Source of the DNA: CAYJPA01 sp964371945
GTDB taxonomy: Bacteria > Chloroflexota > Chloroflexia > Thermomicrobiales > UBA6265
Length of the DNA: 56,274 nucleotides
NCBI GenBank assembly: GCA_964371945.1
Contig: CAYJPA010000030.1
Span: 1 to 56,274, forward strand
Reading direction: 5' to 3'
In this document: piece by piece, positions 55,316-56,274 of the stretch
Layout of the letters: the number at the start of each line of letters is the position of its first letter
Position numbering within the stretch: the first letter of the stretch is position 1
Made by a program: the position numbers and the translations under genes
Notes under the pieces: generated by a model
Database searches by the model: none
The model's input: the letters and a program-made list of their open reading frames with translations, nothing else
What the model was told of the DNA's origin: nothing

Positions 55316-55798
55316 GTGGATGGCTTCTATTGGTTGATTCCGAGGGTACTAGCGGGAAGTAGGCGCCCTGGCGGCGCTGGTTGGGAACGACCGGAAGAAA
55401 ACCACCTCGAGGAGGATCTTCGCTGGCTGCGAGGGCAAAGTATCGAAGCAATTCTCAGTATGACCGAGGAGCCGCTTGACGTCTCGGCCGTCGAAAGCCA
55501 TGGGTTCGCTTATCTCCACCTTCCGGTCGCCGATATGACCCCTCCAAACCCGGCTCAACTAGATGACGCGCTTGCCTTTATCGACCGGCAGACCGGTCGT
55601 GGACGCGCGGTCCTCGTCCACTGTCTTGCCGGGCAAGGTCGAACCGGCACAGTCCTGGCGGCCTATTTAATTCGATCGGGTCTCTCCCCCGAACAGGCTA
55701 TCGCGGAATTGCGGCTTGTTTGCCCCCGCGCGGTCGAAAACGCGCTCCAAGCGGCGGCTTTGAGCGACTACGCTGGACGCCGCAGTTGGCTTTGTTAA
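55316..55798 (+). CDS. Dual-specificity phosphatase-like protein
   Basis: A 160-residue protein with HCLAGQGRTG (C103, R109), the Cx5R signature loop of dual-specificity/tyrosine phosphatases, and a general-acid Asp73 in VADMTP. The start at GTG 55316 has GAGG upstream at 7 bases and fits the ~160-residue domain. No signal peptide. It may act on phosphoprotein, nucleotide or lipid substrates; which one cannot be told. Confidence 0.88.
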   Translation: MDGFYWLIPRVLAGSRRPGGAGWERPEENHLEEDLRWLRGQSIEAILSMTEEPLDVSAVESHGFAYLHLPVADMTPPNPAQLDDALAFIDRQTGRGRAVLVHCLAGQGRTGTVLAAYLIRSGLSPEQAIAELRLVCPRAVENALQAAALSDYAGRRSWLC

Positions 55799-56098
55799 TC
55801 GGACTTTGAGGATTATCGCCTCGTCTACAAGCTAACCCCTGATCGCCCGCGTTCTGGTCCACGATGGTAGTCGATTTGAACATGGGAGATTGGTTCCAGA
55901 ATTCCCGGTACCCTGGTATCGCTTCGCCTAACCTTAAGAGCCCCTTCAATCGTTATTCCCGTACTATCTCAACTGGGTTCTCCGAGTCATTGAGAATGCG
56001 TAGGTAGTCCGGTAACTTGAACTTACGGGCTATTACCGTCCTATGGGGCCGCCGTATGAGCCCCCCCAGGGAGGACTAGTCCGGTTGAAGATCGCGGC

Positions 56099-56144
56099 CG
56101 GCGTGGACGCAGGGCGCTGCACTTAGCGCAACGAGGGGACGCCG
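56099..56144 (+). other. Nested hairpin in leader
   Basis: CGGCGT (56099) pairs with ACGCCG (56139), enclosing GCGCT (56114) pairing with AGCGC (56125). Unpaired internal bases include a GACGCAGG tract. Confidence 0.4.
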
Positions 56145-56158
56145 AGATTCCGCCTAAG

Positions 56159-56193
56159 GTGGTTCGCTGCTTTGTCCGGGGCGGCGAAGCCAC
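56159..56193 (+). other. Hairpin just upstream of the ribosome site
   Basis: GTGGTTCGCTGC pairs with GCGGCGAAGCCAC with one bulged base and one G-T pair, around a 10-base loop. The ribosome site GGAGAAGGG follows within 10 bases, so the hairpin could influence translation. Confidence 0.45.
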
Positions 56194-56213
56194 AGACGGA
56201 GAAGGGTTCTAAA

Positions 56214-56274
56214 ATGAAGCGCTTACGACGACTAAGTCTCTTGTTGGGACCGCTCGTGGCAGTGCTGATGATTC
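56214..56274 (+). CDS. Start of a secreted or membrane protein (truncated by window edge)
   Basis: The ATG at 56214 is preceded by GGAGAAGGG. The 20 visible residues (MKRLRRLSLLLGPLVAVLMI) are a classical signal-peptide start with a basic n-region and hydrophobic core. The rest lies beyond the window, so the function is unknown. Confidence 0.65.
   Translation, partial: MKRLRRLSLLLGPLVAVLMI

Larger units (their letters stand above)
55799..56213 (+). other. 415-base leader region with structured elements
   Basis: No plausible gene; it precedes the secreted-protein start at 56214. Two nested stem sets are visible near its 3' end (56099-56144 and 56159-56193), described separately. A riboswitch or another structured RNA is possible, but I could not match a known class. 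Confidence 0.45.

Noticed and set aside
55830..55850. AGCTAACCCC stretch reminiscent of the 3' end of the ydaO c-di-AMP riboswitch
   Set aside because: The rest of the element would have to lie inside the phosphatase coding region, and the other conserved blocks are not seen.

Overview
This looks like a chromosomal segment of a free-living, probably monoderm bacterium, most likely a Chloroflexota member of the Thermomicrobia type. The evidence is indirect. G+C is high (roughly 58-60 percent by eye) and GTG/TTG starts and 4-base start/stop overlaps are frequent. There is an ECF sigma/anti-sigma pair with a huge Thr/Pro linker, a protein ending in an LPxTG-type sorting signal, Tad-type pilins, a tandem ThyX-like protein and many Uma2 genes. 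There is no rRNA marker in the window, so this placement is inference. No tRNA, rRNA, CRISPR array, insertion sequence or prophage was seen.

Layout. 0-9 kb: M20 amidohydrolase, AI-2E transporter, cupin, DinB-like protein, a coupled 2TM protein/NUDIX hydrolase pair, a double-domain ThyX-like protein and a DUF2278 protein. 9-18 kb: a tightly packed five-gene plus-strand operon (secreted peptidase-MA-like protein with a broken HExxH, membrane protein with a long disordered tail, DUF58, and two membrane VWA proteins), followed by CorA. It resembles a MoxR/Bat-type gene set but has no MoxR ATPase. 19-24.4 kb (minus): alpha/beta hydrolase, macro-domain protein, and a coupled ECF sigma/anti-sigma pair. 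24.4-28.1 kb: a parS-like palindrome, small proteins, a BON-domain protein and a MerR/flavin reductase/small protein operon. 28-38.4 kb (minus): three Uma2 genes of one subfamily interleaved with a sugar-acid dehydratase, P-type ATPase, MscS channel, aminotransferase and PRTase-like protein. 38.5-40.4 kb: two frameshifted ABC permease relics. 40.6-45 kb (plus): TadE, TadE, TadG-like pilins and a five-repeat LPDTG surface protein. 45-52.2 kb (minus): molybdopterin-binding protein, three Uma2 genes of a second subfamily, and the classical clpX, clpP, tig quality-control block. 52.9-56.3 kb (plus): SH3/M23 cell-wall hydrolase, AIM24-family protein, a dual-specificity phosphatase, and the start of a secreted protein behind a 415-base structured leader.

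Functional themes. Much of the window concerns the cell envelope: VWA operon, pilins, LPxTG protein, M23 hydrolase, ion transporters and the sigma/anti-sigma sensor. The strongest items for follow-up are the MoxR-less VWA operon with its pseudo-protease, the double ThyX whose halves have lost complementary parts of the motif, the five-repeat two-Cys surface protein, the six Uma2 paralogs (one pair duplicated together with a terminator next to clpX), and the parS-like site.
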